Assembly: GCF_029227915.1 (NCBI RefSeq)
Contig: NC_079875.1
Location: 27,340,001-27,404,000 of the forward strand
From: Hydractinia symbiolongicarpus
Taxonomy: Eukaryota > Cnidaria > Hydrozoa > Anthoathecata > Hydractiniidae
DNA length: 64,000 nt
Direction of reading: 5' to 3'
Below are positions 1 to 10,486 of the stretch, piece by piece (position 1 is the stretch's first letter; each line of letters opens with the position of its first letter). Under the pieces are notes generated by a model. It did no database searches and had not been told where the DNA came from. It saw only the letters and a list, made by a program, of their open reading frames with translations. Made by a program: the position numbers and the translations under genes.

Positions 1-164
1 AAAAAGCAGCAAAACACTGAAAATTCATAACATTTGAACTTCATAATCCGCGAATAAATATTTTCATTTAGATTACTCCAGAGCTTATCACAAGAAGACC
101 TTTGAAATTCGTAAGTTACTTTCGTTAAGACACATTCATATATAATATTCTGACAACATTTTAG

Positions 165-648
165 CTATTATCGGACAGTGAATCGGAAGAAGAAGTCCGA
201 CCAACTAATTTAGGAAGAAATGTGGATAAAAAGCAGGTATGTCTTCAAACCATTTTGTGGTAAGATTTTTACATTATTGCTGTGTATTTTGAAAACTGCT
301 TAATGCATTCATAACTTTATAACATTTTAAACTTCAAATAGACTACCGAAGAAAAAGTGTTACTGGAAAAGAATGAAAAGAAAAAAAAAAGAAAAAAAGA
401 AAGAAAAAAAAGAAAAAAAAGAAAAAAAAAGAGTCACATACAGGTGGGAGACGATATCAAGTTAGACGAAAGGGTGAAAAAGAATAAAAATAAGAAGAGC
501 AAAATAAAAGAGGGTCAGGTACGTTCTACAAACGTACTTGAAAAAAGGATTTATTTGGACAAAAGAAATGTGCTCACATTACTTAAAATTCTTTCATTTA
601 TTGTAGGAGACAATTACAACCACCAAAAGGAAGAAAAAGGAGAAATAA
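165..648 (+). CDS. 3' end of a lysine-rich nuclear-type protein gene (three exons, 5' end outside window)
   Basis: Three consecutive exons join in phase 0: 165-236, 342-518 and 607-648, each bounded by AG and GT dinucleotides, with stop TAA at 646-648. The first exon encodes an acidic patch (SDSESEEE), the second a long run of Lys/Arg from about 390 to 440 followed by a charged stretch, and the last a short KRKKKEK tail. All internal exon lengths are multiples of three and the frame stays open, which argues for a real gene rather than noise. Alternating acidic and basic low-complexity tails are common in nucleolar and chromatin proteins, so a nuclear location is likely (inference). No domain identifies the family. 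The 5' part lies to the left of the window. Confidence 0.5.
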
Positions 649-1001
649 TTTAGGATATTGTAAATATATGAACAAAGAAATGTTATGTAAACGAAACAAT
701 GAGTTTTTTCTATTAACGTGTACTTAGTATTACATGAAATGTTTCACTTGCATAAATATTTTAAGAAAACGTTCTTTTACATTCATTTTTTTCAACTAAA
801 GAAGTACTCCGAATTCTTTAAAATTTTAAATCATGTTTTTATTTTAGTGTATTAAGATATAAATATATATAAAGTAATACTATATATTCTTGATTATACA
901 TAATTACGTTACCAGGCAAGTTGAGACATATTTATTAGTATTTCATTTTTTATTAGTACTACCTTTGTTCCTTTTTCTGCTTTTCGTATCAATTCTTTTA
1001 G
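649..1001. other. AT-rich spacer, no gene seen
   Basis: Follows the stop of the lysine-rich gene and probably holds its 3' untranslated region. Very AT-rich, with TATATA runs near 865-890. I see no coding or repeat structure. Confidence 0.4.
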
Positions 1002-3240
1002 AAAAAATGCAAGACTGCAGTTATTTCTGGAAAAATCGGAAAACATATGTTCTTGTGCCCCATAAAAATGTAAGTACTTTATTAAAATTTTAAATTTATT
1101 TCCAATGTAGTGAAATTGTAGTTGTATAATTTCTTATGTTTAGTATGAACAGAAACATCAGGAAATATAAAAATGGTAGAGGACAGAAAATTATGGTACA
1201 ATAGAAAAAAAGAAGAATTTCAACGTACATTTAATATCAATGCCACTTCCAAATCCTTTGATGCTTCACAAACTATAGCTGGTTTAACCAACTGGAGAAA
1301 ATTCAAATCAGAAACATACTGTAGCAAGTGTTCATTGTTGATTAAGAATAAACTTCTTCCAAGTTACAGCAAATGCAAACTAAAAACGTCTACCACATGT
1401 ATTTGCAGTAAAAATGTTTATAAAATTCCTCAAATTAGTGATGTTCCGAAGGAATTACTTGGAATGACATATGAACAGCAGAATATTTTACGCATTTTTG
1501 ATATTGCCATTGGAAAATATGAAAGAAAGCAGCATGGATACAGAGTAAAAAACATGCGGCTTTTCATTAATAAAGACAGACTTAACCGTTGAACAGTACC
1601 AATTTGATAGGTATATGTACAAGACAATATCAGGTTAGTAATTTGTCTTTCTTTTCATAGAACAAAACTATGTTCTCTAAAGTGAGTATACTCATTAAAA
1701 ATTTTCTTTAGGTGCAATAGCCAGTGGCAGAAAAATGGGTAAAACGCCAAAAGATTCTCTCAGTACTAAATGGTTCTCACCACAATACTGGCAATGGCAA
1801 CATGCATTTCTTATTGATGCTGTCAGTCAATTTGGGTATCCTGATATGTTCATTACAATATCTCTATCAGAATGGTACTTTCCCCAGGTAAGTATGATAA
1901 CATATTATACACAGCATCATTTGCTTATGTTATAGTGTACAAAAAATCCAAATGTAATATAGAATACAACATTGCGCAGTGCTTTTGAAATGGCACATGA
2001 AGTACCAACAAAATTGCCTTGTCAAGAAACATTTCACTTTGCACACATATTAGAGCAAATCGTCCGAGGCTATTTATGTGGTAGTAATACTAATAGATGG
2101 AAAAAACACTTCTGTTCGCACTGCAGGTAACGAAAAATTTTCATAGTGCTTACTGTTTAAGCAAGGCCATAAAAGGTTCATACTCTATACGCTTGTTATT
2201 TTAGAAACGGACGAAACAATGTTAAGACATATTTTTACAGATTTGAGTTTCAAGATCGCGGGACTTTGCATATGCACTTGTTAATTTGGTTACAAGATCT
2301 CAAAGGCATAGATCTTAAACGGATAACTGCAGAAATTCCCAAAGATGATCTTCATACGGCTTTCCATGTATGTAGTAATTTCTCATACTTTATTTAATGA
2401 CAATTATATATTGTAAGTTCAACAAAATTTTCTTCAGATCTTTTTAACACAAAAGAGCAAAACACCTCAGCATGATTTATTAATTAACGAAAAAGATACC
2501 AGTATTGATAACGAAGTACTACACATAAAGCATCCAGCCGACGCTAAAGCTGTTAATTTGAGGGCGTATATAGACACACTTGCTCTGTCATTACGATGTG
2601 GCATGGATTTCCAAACTTGTGATGGTCGTGCCATGTTTCTCCGATATCTTGCTGCATATGTGTCAAAGATGAAAGATTCAATAATGTGCAAAGGTATAGG
2701 TTTTAAGGAAAACATGTGTAAAAAAAGATATATATGCTTTTATTCAATAATAATGTGCAAAGGTATAGGTTTTAAAGAAAACATGTGTATCCATGTGAAC
2801 CTAAAATTTGGATGGTTTTTTCAGATACGAAAATGGCTTGGACTAGTTCTCGAACAAAACGGTACTTAGCTGCGCATATATATTTTATAGAAAATAATGC
2901 ATTGGTTGGAATTCAGTGTTATTCATTATTTAACAGAGAATATTTCTGGCAAAATTGACAATTTGACTTCATCAAATCCTTCAACGTTACCCGACACTTT
3001 AAGAAACTTTGTGACTGCTATCACTTGTTATCCAACTTTCTGGAACAACAAAAGAAAAGTGAAAAACTTCTTGGAAAGATTGGGACATCGTGATTACTAT
3101 ATAGATACTTTTATGTATTATCTTGATTCTTTATTTGATACGTATCGTTTATGGCAGAAGTTTTAAAGTTAGTAATTTCTTTTGCAGATGTGTTAACAAT
3201 TCTGCAAATGTCATAACATATCTTTATTTACTTAGATCAA
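1002..3240 (+). pseudogene. Helentron Rep (HUH endonuclease) region, multi-exon, degraded
   Basis: Readable exons are about 1002-1069 (small Cys-containing exon), 1173-1633, 1712-1887, 1963-2126, 2205-2367 and 2438-2696, with fragments to 3170. Exon 1712-1887 has FGYPDMFITISLSEW, typical of the Helitron-like N domain. Exon 2205-2367 has the HUH motif in RGTLHMHLLIWL, which would coordinate the metal for nicking and joining DNA. Exon 2438-2696 has AAYVSKMKD, the expected site of the nucleophilic tyrosine. A frameshift near 1575 separates the first ORF (stop at 1590-1592) from its continuation, and the frame breaks again after 2700, where a 40-bp segment is duplicated. The product would act in the nucleus on element ends; this copy cannot encode it. 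Confidence 0.7.
2676..2789 (+). repeat. Local tandem duplication inside the Rep region
   Basis: A roughly 45-bp segment beginning ATTCAATAATGTGCAAAGG is present at about 2676-2720 and again at 2742-2789. The duplication falls just after the YVSKMKD exon and probably lies within or extends an intron. Confidence 0.7.
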
Positions 3241-3329
3241 ACGAACTGTGTGATATTCAAAACGAAGAAGAGGATACTGCACTTCAAGATTTTGATTAAA
3301 ATATGGAAACCAACGACAGTAGTTAAACG

Positions 3330-3700
3330 TGGCATCCTCGAAAGCAACCATACATTTTAATAACAGGAGGGCCAGGAACAGGTGGCATCTCATTATTTTT
3401 ATAAAATATGTCAAAAATTACCAATACAATTGACCGCTATTTATAAAATTTTAGGGAAAAGTGAGGTGTTAAAAGAAGTAATTATACATTGCCTTAAAGT
3501 AGAAGAAAATTGCCTCGTTGTTTGTCCCACAGGATATCTTTCATCTAGTTACAAAGACATTTTTGGCGACAAAATTACTACGGAAACAGTTCATTCCGCA
3601 TTTTTCATACCTGTGGATGACAGAATAAGTTGTAAGATGAATTGGAACTTATGTCATTACGACGTCATCATATTTGACGAGGTTCACATTTTCTTTTCTA
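3330..3700 (+). pseudogene. PIF1-type helicase, N-terminal part (Walker A and B), with intron splitting Walker A
   Basis: The sequence before 3381 reads ILITGGPGTG and that after 3454 continues GKSEVLKEVI. Removing 3382-3454 (73 bases, GT...AG) gives an intact Walker A loop with the glycine codon split across the junction. Downstream, CPTGYLSSSY corresponds to helicase motif Ia and VIIFDEV to Walker B. Similarity then stops, and the rest of the protein resumes at 7152 on the far side of a nested transposon. In rolling-circle elements this domain unwinds the displaced strand during transposition. Confidence 0.7.
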
Positions 3701-3962
3701 TGTACATAACTGATATCTGTTTTAGGAGGGAATTGAGGGACAGCATGAAATGTTGGGCAAATAAGACACTTAAAAATACTGTGAACAAGGCGCATCAAAC
3801 GCGTGCAAAATGGCCGACTAAAACCAAGTTTTGCCTCGTTAAAATTTACACCTTGTTGAACGGCTATTAAAAGTTGTCTGGGTCATCGAAACCGTAAACA
3901 AGCTATTGTTTCGGTCGCCGGCAACGATTTTTCATGAACTCCTTTGTTTCGCTATTAAATGG

Positions 3963-4015
3963 TGTCCCGTAATTACCCTGTTGGGTTGCATGTTAAACGG
4001 GGTAATGATGGGACA
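3963..4015. repeat. Left terminal/subterminal inverted motif pair of the pogo-like element
   Basis: TGTCCCGTAATTACCC (3963-3978) faces GGGTAATGATGGGACA (4000-4015), which could fold into a hairpin. The same motif recurs at the right end. Confidence 0.75.
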
Positions 4016-4111
4016 CCATATTTACTAACGATTTACCACCTAAGGGGAAGGTTACAATTGCCTCTTTTTCCCGCCAAACTTCGCGATGTCAAAACAGCAT
4101 ATTAGTACATA

Positions 4112-6902
4112 ATGCCACGCAACTATAAACCAAGGCCAAGAGTCATGTGGACGAAGAAGGCATTAGAAAATGCTTTGGCTGAAAGGACCCAATGTGGGAC
4201 TTCCATTCGCGCCTTGGCTAAAAAATTTAACATCCCCAAGTCTAGTTTGAAGCGGCACATCCAGTGCATGCGGAAAGGTACCACACTACGCGGAAAAGGA
4301 AGAAAATCTGTATTCACAACTGTGGAGACAGATCAACTCAAATCTTGCATCACCAGTTTGGCAGATATGGGGTTTGGCCTAAGATTAAAAGACGTCGGAG
4401 AGCTGGTCAAATCCTACGTTACGCAATACGACCACGAGCGCGCTAAAAATGTTTTTCATTATAAAGGGCGTTTTGGATATCCTGGTCCAAATTGGCTCAA
4501 GTCGTTCATGGAGCGCAACAATCTTTCCTTAAAGGAAGCAACAAAACTTGCAAGGAACAGGTATAACATATATAATACTATAATAAAAACATTAATAAAT
4601 TATACACCATGCGTGCGTTGTTAACATATGTAGTGAGCTCGCCTGCTGCTCCCAGTTCTGTGGACCGCGGATCGAATCTCGCTCACTGCCAGGCAGTATG
4701 TTAGCAATTCACAAAGTAACTCTCCTTCAATTAAACAGGTATAACGCCACGAAGAATCCGTTCGTAATATATCATTATTACGATCTGTTGGAGAAAGCAT
4801 TGAAAGACTTGGAATTGGAGGACAAACCACACCTCATATGGAATTGTACCGAGTCCAGTTTGCCACACGACCCCAAGCGATGCAAAATTGTTTCGGAAAA
4901 AGGACAACATTAAAAGCAACAGGCACGCGCATGCGATCGTGCGCTTTTACGACAAGGCCTGCGTTATCCATATTGCATTGATTTTTTTTCAGATTACACC
5001 AGGAAATGATCGTGAAAATACCACAGTCATGGCAGCATGCTCCGCCGACGGGAGAGCCTTACCACCCATACTTGTATTCCAGGGCAAATTCGTACAAACA
5101 ACATGGAGGCCCAACATTCCTTCCGGTTCAAAGAATTATTCCTGGATATACGCCAACCCGTCAGGAAAGATGGATTTCGACACATTCTACAAATGGTTTG
5201 AAAAGTGGAAGAAGGAAACACGAGTGTTTAAAGAGGTAATAAAAACTTCCCTTTTATATGTTTGTATATTTACTTATCGCTCGTACTTATAGCTAAATGA
5301 CTATTTATTAAGGAACCAACTGAGACAACGGAAGGCGTACTAGATCCGCGAATTCTAATTTATGACGTCAAATTGCCCCCACATGCTACGGATTTGTTGC
5401 AACCTTTGGATGTTTCCGTGTTTGTCGTTAAAGGACCATTGGTTTGCGGCTATGTTGGCAAGTGAAGAGGTATTTTTAATTTGGTTTATATAAACTCGCA
5501 TTCTAAAAAAAAAGTTTTATTACAGATGATGACCGCAGAAACGCCCGAAAGCTTACGGCCAATAAATAATTAAAAACGACTTTGTCTTTTTTATATCTTT
5601 ACAATTATGTCGTTTCTTCTTTTATTCAAGGTATGGGAAAAGGCATTAACAAAAGACAATATGCGTCATGGGTTCAGGAAATGTGGTATCCATCCGCTTG
5701 ATAAAACAATGTATCCCAAATACAGGTTCGACACCAACCTGAAAAAAAGGTAAGCATCGATAGTGTTTATTTACTTACTTATTTTCAGTGTGGACCATTT
5801 ATACGTAAGTGGATTAATCCTAAAATGTAAAAACGATTTTTTCAGATATGATGTGTGGATAACAAATGGAAAGCCGGAACTTTCCGCCGCGGAACTCGAC
5901 GCTATCGACACAGAAGCTTCAGCCGAGTCGACCAATACGCCTACACTGGAATCAGTCACACCATCCAATACTGAGAACAGTGATGGCAACACATTCGTGT
6001 ATAATGGTCGCAAAGGGAGAATTGTCTCCAATTTTATTCCAGACGATGAACCAGACAATCTAATTCGTATGCCAACCACGCCCGCTTTGTCAGATTCAAG
6101 TCCAAACACGCCAACAACAAGCAACGCTTGTTTCCAGTCAGCGTTTTTAAAGAAATTGGACTCCCTGACACCTCCATCATCTAAAACTGGTGTCAGCACT
6201 GAAACGCGGAAGAGGGCTAATCCTCACGGTGAAATTGTTACATCTGACGAAGTGTTTACGTCAATTAAAGCAAAAGCGCTAGAAAAAGAAGCAAAATCGA
6301 AAAAGCCAAAACTCTTGGCCCCACCAACGGCGAAGAAAAGCACAGAGGCAAGCGACAGTGACGGAGTGTTGGAAGAAGACTCGTCAGAAGAAGAGTACTC
6401 TTCTTCTGAGAGCGAACATGGGGATAATCGTGGTACGCGCGATGTTGTGTTTCCTCCTACCGTTCGCGGAGATGAAGGTTATATATACCTTAGGTCCGTA
6501 TGGGACCAATTCAATCCTCCCGTTACCAGGGCCGAAGTAGTAAATTCCTACTTCGGTATAATATATTACGCTGACGCTGCACGGAAAAAATTTCGTCTTT
6601 TCGTTGGAAAAGTAATAAACACTTTCCGATCGGACAAGGATGGTTGTCTGGAAAATTTGGAATTCCAATGCGTACGATACACGGCTGGAACTCCGACAAT
6701 TTTGGAAGAAACTCCTACACATTTGGTGTCGGAATTGGATTTGATTCCGGCTTGGGACGTAGTCTGTGGTTCCCTACAAGTCAGCCGTTGTGACGACCAG
6801 ACAAGCAACATCCGTAAAATGACGTCGGGGAAAATAAACATCCCGGACTACCCCAAGTTTGTTCAAACTGCTGCCATTGTGTCTAAACCAAGAAGTAAAT
6901 AA
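4112..6902 (+). pseudogene. pogo/Tigger-like DDE transposase, multi-exon, catalytically broken
   Basis: Exon 1 (4112-4560) encodes an N-terminal helix-turn-helix of psq/CENP-B type (SIRALAKKFNIPKSSLKRHI) and a second DNA-binding half (YPGPNWLKSFMERN). Intron 4561-4738 joins cleanly to exon 2 at 4739, whose NCTESSLPHDPKR corresponds to the first DDE block, but the usual Asp is Thr. Exon 3 starts at 4993 (ITPGNDRENTTVMAACSA). The next block has LPPHATDLLQPLD directly after ILIYD, so about 20-25 residues normally holding the second Asp region are missing; a frameshift follows near 5425. The last exon (about 5847-6902) adds a long Ser/acid-rich tail unusual for Tigger. Host domestication is unlikely because the catalytic core is damaged. 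Confidence 0.7.
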
Positions 6903-6948
6903 GTAAAAAGAAATCAATCGGCAACATCCGTTGTACGTTAAACACGTA

Positions 6949-7065
6949 TGTCCCGTTATTACCCTTGTTGCACTTGGAATAGGCTCGGGGTAAATACGGG
7001 ACATGTCCCGTAATTTCTCAATATGCGTCCCGTAATTTCCGAAAAGAAAGGGTAATTACGGGACA
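6949..7065. repeat. Right subterminal cluster of the TGTCCCGTAATTACCC motif
   Basis: Five copies in alternating or tandem orientation: 6949-6964, 6988-7003 (inverted), 7004-7015 (partial), 7025-7040 (diverged) and 7050-7065 (inverted). With the two left copies, the element carries seven. Such arrays are plausible transposase-binding sites. Confidence 0.75.
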
Positions 7066-7151
7066 GATAATTTTTTTGAATATCTCAAAAACTATAGGCC
7101 ATGTCATAAAACTACTTTCGCGTTTTCTTACCGATGGTATAAACAAACTAG

Positions 7152-8130
7152 AGATTAGTCGATATTTTTGGCTATGCTGAAAATAGTTCAGTTCCATTCG
7201 CTGGGATAACAATGATTTTTGTTGGTGATCTTTATCAACTACCGCCAGTTCTTCAAAAACCAATATATGCTGACTACTATGATGAAATATTTAATATACA
7301 TCACCTCTGGAGGACTTTTAAATTTTGTGAATTGAGTGAAGTCATGAGACAAAGAGAGGATTTTTCTTTTATTGATTTACTGAATAATGTTCGTATTGGT
7401 GAATTAAGTGAGAATGATGTGAATGTTTTAAATTCAAGAGTTATTGATAAAACAGATGACAATTACCCTGTAGATGCTTTACATATTTTTGCTGAAAATG
7501 AACCAGCACGGCTACATAACCAGACAATGTTAGAAATGATAAATCAAACTGTCCTGACAGTTGAAGCAATAGACCAAGTACCAAATTATGTTCCAAATCA
7601 TATATATGTTAGAATTTTGAACATGTCTTTGAGTCAAACTAAAGGTTTAATTTTTCATCTAAAAATAAAAATTGGGTCCAGAGCAATGCTTCATGAAATT
7701 TGATGATCATAAAGCTGGACATAAAAAAATGCAGAGTCAGTTAGGAAGATATTATGATACTGTTCCTATTGAAAGAGTAACACTTGATATTAAAACAAAT
7801 ACAAAGAAAGACAGTGCACCAGCTATTAAAAGAACACAATTTCCTTTGACATTTTCATGGGGATGTACAGTGCACAAAGTTCAAGGTCTTAGTTTGAATC
7901 AAATTGTTTTAAGTTGTGATATATTAAAGCAAAGGTCATTTAATCCAGGGCAATTTTATGTAGGAATAAGTCGTGCAACTTCACTAGAGGGATTGTTTTT
8001 AACAGGAAAATTTGATAAAAAAGTAATAGTAGTAGATGAAAGGGTAAAAGAAGAGTATGCTTATCTAATAAAAGAACAAATGTTGGAAAGTCTAGGTAAT
8101 GAAGATCAATTAGAAAGTGGTGTCTTTTTA
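7152..8130 (+). pseudogene. PIF1-type helicase, C-terminal part
   Basis: Reading from 7152 gives RLVDIFGYAENSSVPFAG leading into IFVGDLYQLPPV (helicase motif III), the region that should directly follow Walker B at 3700. Later motifs follow: FTFSWGCTVHKVQGLSL and FYVGISRATSLEGLFL near 7840-8000 are the PIF1/RecD-type motifs V and VI. A frameshift near 7660-7690 shifts the frame between the two readable ORFs (7212-7703 and 7672-8325). Apart from this the domain is well preserved, so the Helentron insertion is not very old. Confidence 0.8.
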
Positions 8131-8670
8131 GAATTTAAAATTTGCAACGTGCAATCGCTAAGTAGACATATTGTTGATATGAGATCTGATCTGTCATTTA
8201 CAAATAGTGACATTATACTTTGTACTGAAACCCAATTAACAAGTGAACTAGCAGATGTTCATTTAGACAATTTTAACTATTTTTTGAATAACAACGAAGA
8301 TAGGTTTCTTGGTTTAGCTGTTTAACAAATAGAATTATTTCGTGACTTTGATGGAAATGGTTTTTCAATATTTAAAACATGTGTTGAAAATTCCGAATTA
8401 ACAGTATTACTTCTCTACAGGAAAAATAGCACTTTAATTCCTGAGTTTTATGATCTTTTGAGATATTTAACCTGTATATATGATATTGCTTTGATTGTGG
8501 ATGACTTTAATCTTAAACCAAATGAAAATTTGAGAAATGTTTTGAACTTGTATGATCAACTAATTGTAAGACCAACCTTTATAAGTGGTTCCATTTTAGA
8601 CCAAGTTTTTGTTAATGGAATACAGTGGATTCTTCCACGGGAAACAGCTAGTATAATAATTATTTAACAT
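8131..8670 (+). pseudogene. Endonuclease (EEP/AP-endonuclease-like) domain fused to the helicase
   Basis: Directly in frame with the helicase, NVQSLSRHIVDMRSD and SDIILCTETQL match the first two blocks of exonuclease-endonuclease-phosphatase domains of non-LTR elements. The frame stops at 8323-8325; after a break, DDFNLKP (normally GDFN) and RPTFISGSILDQVFVN continue the domain to 8670. The terminal SDH block is not visible. Helentrons are known to carry an RTE-like endonuclease in this position. Its role in transposition is unsettled. Confidence 0.65.
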
Positions 8671-8989
8671 TTCTTTAATTAAGAAAGTACTAAGAACAGT
8701 AACATAAAACACACTTTTTATATTTACTCATATAGAATATTGATTGTATTCTTAGATTCAGATGTACCGCTAGCAATTGTTATATAATTATTCAAGGATG
8801 GAGTAGATTTAAAATTTTTCCACTCAGGTTTATCTGCCCGTCCAGCCTTTAAAATATCGTTTAGATGGAAATGAACATACTTTTGAAGGGTAAAATCGCA
8901 TTGTTTATGTTGGTGGCCCTATCGAAGGCAAAATTCAAAATAAGGTTCCTTATAAAAGATGGCAGCTTTGATGTAACATGGTCTGTTAA
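8671..8989. other. AT-rich flank, no gene seen
   Basis: No coding similarity. Could contain the 3' terminus of the Helentron, but I could not find a terminal hairpin that convinces me. Confidence 0.3.
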
Positions 8990-9450
8990 CCCTATTCGAT
9001 CCGGGGTTTTTCAAACATACTATGACCACATATCTTCCGGTTTTTACATGGATCGGGTAAAAAATTGCCCGAAAATCCGTTTTCTTCCGATTTTAGAGTG
9101 AAATCCGACAAAATCGGGAAATCAGATTAGTCACGTGTCAAAATTATTCAAAATGATTCTTCTTGATGAAACAAAAGTTGTGTTGCAAGTTTCAAGTTCT
9201 AAGAATAATCCTAACAGGAGTTATTATATTTTCCCCATTATAAGGATTTCATCGAGATTTTAGGGGTAGTTTCGAGTAATGGCCAATATCAAAGCCTCAA
9301 AAAGGTATGGGACCTAAACATTTAGCATGCAGGTGTCTAATAGATAAATGTTGAAACTCAGTATCATAGCCATATAAGAAAGCAATCAGGAGTTATTAAA
9401 AAAAAACGTCACGGGGCGGAATTCGCCCCCCCCCCCTGGACCGAATAGGG
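8990..9450. mobile_element. piggyBac-type MITE with TTAA target site
   Basis: The left end CCCTATTCGATCCGGGG (8990-9006) is matched by the right end, whose reverse complement begins CCCTATTCGGTCC (9438-9450). Each tip abuts TTAA (8986-8989 and 9451-9454). CCCT tips and TTAA duplication are characteristic of piggyBac. At 461 bp with no transposase it is a non-autonomous copy. A C-tract at 9426-9436 precedes the right tip. Confidence 0.8.
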
Positions 9451-10288
9451 TTAAGCCGCTCACATGTGAACGGTTGTAACTTCTTAAAGTCCCCATCCGC
9501 CGCGGTATTCGGAATAGTCGCTGGACCGTATGATCTAAGGAAGTCCTTAGGAAAATGATCAAGAAATGATACTGCTGCTTTTGTACGACGTCATATCTAA
9601 ATATATGTAAAAAATGTGTATAGGTAATGGCACATTTTCATATAGCTAATTTTTTTAAAAAACGCATTGCAAACTTTATCAAGAAAGTTTTGTGTCATAA
9701 TTGTTTTTTTAAATATGCATTTTAAGCTTTATGAAAGCTATTACGTTCATGATCTGGAAAGAAGTGAATATAACACTTAACTTTACAATGTTGAACCACC
9801 AATATCAACCAAGCGACTACTGACTTGGAATATTTTGCTGCTTTATACTTTTTTTCAAATCCCTGGAGATATAAAGACGTAGCGGAAGTTTTTTTTCGTG
9901 AAACTGTATGGTGGAGAACTGAAACATAAAATTATAATTTTTGTCTCATACACACACACACACATACATACGCACATGAATGACTTATGGGGACATCAGT
10001 GTCAGTCAGCGTTATGGGACAATTCGCGTGATTTTTTTTTATTTACTTTTTTTCTTAATTTTAATGGAAAAATTACTTTGTGGTAACTAAAGACAATATG
10101 TAGTGGTCTTATTACAAACATACATCGCTTAAAAAACCTTACAAATTCAAATAAATCGATTTAAATCATACCGGTGTGAGTTAGTGTTATGGGCCAATTT
10201 TTATTAAACTTATGTAAATTTATATTATACATATTGTTTTTATTACCATCATATTAGAAATACTTTTTTTTGTCAAACATATTTCTCT
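9451..10288. other. Intergenic; (AC)n tract and sequences resembling the downstream 18-bp repeat
   Basis: No gene seen. A CA microsatellite lies at about 9950-9964. GACTTATGGGGACA (about 9982) and GTTATGGGACA (about 10011) resemble the inverted form of the 18-bp satellite unit that follows, as does GTTATGGGCCA near 10185. Confidence 0.5.
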
Positions 10289-10486
10289 GTCCCATAAGTT
10301 GTGTGTGTCCCATAAGTTGTGTGTGTCCCATAAGTTGTGTGTGTCCCATAAGTTGTGTGTGTCCCATAAGTTGTGTGTGTCCCATAAGTTGTGTGTGTCC
10401 CATAAGTTGTGTGTGTCCCATAAGTTGTGTGTGTCCCATAAGTTGTGTGTGTCCCATAAGTTGTGTGTGTCCCATAAGTTGTGTGT
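10289..10486. repeat. 18-bp satellite, 11 identical units
   Basis: The unit GTCCCATAAGTTGTGTGT repeats exactly 11 times with no substitutions over 198 bp. Because 18 is divisible by three, open frames run through it on both strands, but these are by-products of the repeat. Complete identity means recent expansion or homogenisation. The unit resembles the ends of the MITE at 28945-29224. Confidence 0.95.

Larger units (their letters stand above)
3963..7065 (+). mobile_element. pogo/Tigger-like DNA transposon nested in the Helentron helicase
   Basis: Both ends carry inverted copies of a 16-17 bp motif, TGTCCCGTAATTACCC at 3963-3978 and its reverse complement at 7050-7065. Between them lies a multi-exon transposase with psq/CENP-B DNA-binding and DDE domains. 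Base composition is visibly more GC-rich than the surrounding helicase. The flanks at the motif ends show no clear TA target duplication, so the true tips may lie somewhat outside; helicase coding is lost from about 3700 to 7151. Confidence 0.65.
1002..8670 (+). mobile_element. Helentron-like rolling-circle transposon (Rep + PIF1 helicase + endonuclease), interrupted
   Basis: In order on one strand the region holds a HUH-type Rep domain (1173-2700), a PIF1-type helicase (about 3330-3700 and 7152-8130) and an exonuclease-endonuclease-phosphatase-like domain (8131-8670). That three-domain order is the published hallmark of Helentrons, the non-canonical Helitrons. The gene contains several AG/GT-bounded introns plus frameshifts and stops, so this copy is dead. 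A pogo-like transposon splits the helicase between Walker B and the conserved GDLYQLPPV motif. Neither terminus could be identified: no convincing terminal hairpin is visible after 8670, so both limits are the outermost coding evidence. Confidence 0.7.

Noticed and set aside
4630-4695. tRNA-like segment inside the pogo transposase intron
   Set aside because: AGTGAGC/GCTCACT pair, but no T-arm or anticodon arm can be drawn; left as part of the intron.
5771-6199. 142-codon minus-strand frame in the pogo element
   Set aside because: Antisense to the transposase C-terminal exon; no motif.
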